Notes under the pieces: generated by a model | The model's database searches: none | Seen by the model: only the letters and a program-made list of their open reading frames with translations | Told to the model about the DNA's origin: nothing | Shown: positions 6,182-6,341 of the stretch, piece after piece | How the letters are laid out: each line of letters opens with the position of its first letter | Position numbering within the stretch: the first letter of the stretch is position 1 | Source of the DNA: Caulobacteraceae bacterium UBA6225 | GTDB lineage: Bacteria; Pseudomonadota; Alphaproteobacteria; Caulobacterales; Caulobacteraceae | Reading direction: 5' to 3' | Assembly: GCA_002441055.1 (NCBI GenBank) | Contig: DJWR01000095.1 | Coordinates: forward strand, 1-6,341 | Length of the DNA: 6,341 bases | Program-made: the position numbers and the translations under genes

Positions 6182-6341
6182 ATGAACGACCTGAGCATGG
6201 CCTGGCGCGCAGTTGGTTCGCCGCTTCCCGATGAGACCCAGCCTCGCCAAGACCCGAGGACGCCGGTTCTGGTCGATGTGGCCCGTTCCATCGACGAGTA
6301 TCTGAACCGGCAGGACTGGCGCGTGAACGCCAACGCCAACC
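6182..6341 (+). CDS. nrdD: Anaerobic (class III) ribonucleoside-triphosphate reductase, N-terminus only
   Basis: The first 53 codons are visible before the right edge. NrdD is an oxygen-sensitive glycyl-radical enzyme reducing ribonucleoside triphosphates to deoxynucleotides without oxygen; it is activated by NrdG, not visible here. Identification rests on SIDEYLNRQDWRVNANAN at the right edge, the conserved opening of the NrdD catalytic domain. Only about 36 residues precede this motif, too few for the roughly 90-residue ATP-cone many NrdD proteins carry, so this enzyme seems to lack an N-terminal activity-control domain. The ATG at 6182 has GGGG (6172-6175) six nt upstream. An in-frame ATG at 6170 would add MGCG but has no ribosome site and lies in NrdR box 2, so 6182 is preferred. 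Paired NrdR boxes directly upstream support the identification. Confidence 0.85.
   Translation, partial: MNDLSMAWRAVGSPLPDETQPRQDPRTPVLVDVARSIDEYLNRQDWRVNANAN

Noticed and set aside
6085..6339. Minus-strand open frame across the nrdD start
   Set aside because: It overlaps the recognised NrdD N-terminus and the NrdR boxes, and has no recognisable motif.

Overview
The window is GC-rich, tightly packed DNA from a proteobacterium. Gene style (large TonB-dependent receptor, NnrS, class III ribonucleotide reductase, FNR/FixK-type operator) suggests an alphaproteobacterium, with Caulobacterales (Brevundimonas/Caulobacter/Phenylobacterium-like) as best guess. That placement is inference from style only; no taxonomic marker is present.

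Layout: from about 5928 down to the left edge, all genes lie on the minus strand in one compact run. In transcription order they are a TonB-dependent outer-membrane receptor (5928-3670), a lipoprotein substrate-binding protein of the NitT/TauT (NMT1/SsuA-like) kind (3661-2678), its inner-membrane permease (2697-1849), its ATPase (1852-1103), and the start of an NnrS-family membrane haem protein (1106 to beyond the left edge). The receptor and binding-protein genes are 8 nt apart. The binding-protein and permease genes overlap by 20 nt. The last two junctions are ATGA stop/start overlaps. This looks like a single translationally coupled operon: a complete outer-membrane-to-cytoplasm import route followed by a protein linked to nitric-oxide/denitrification stress.

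On the plus strand, from 6182 to beyond the right edge, is the beginning of nrdD (anaerobic, class III ribonucleoside-triphosphate reductase), divergent from the import operon. The 253-nt region between the two start codons carries the regulation. An FNR/CRP-superfamily box (5990-6003) is centred exactly 41.5 bp from a start site predicted from the -10-like sequence in front of the receptor gene, which is class II activator geometry. A tandem pair of NrdR-box-like sequences (6130-6145 and 6161-6176, 31 bp apart) sits in front of nrdD. There are also a GC-rich hairpin and a weak second FNR-like site.

Taken together: low oxygen and/or NO is predicted to switch on both sides, giving anaerobic deoxynucleotide synthesis on the right and uptake of an unidentified compound plus NO-stress protection on the left. 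The imported substrate cannot be read from the sequence. The link between a TonB receptor, a NitT/TauT importer and NnrS in one operon is the most interesting feature here. I see no tRNA, rRNA, CRISPR array, insertion sequence or riboswitch.
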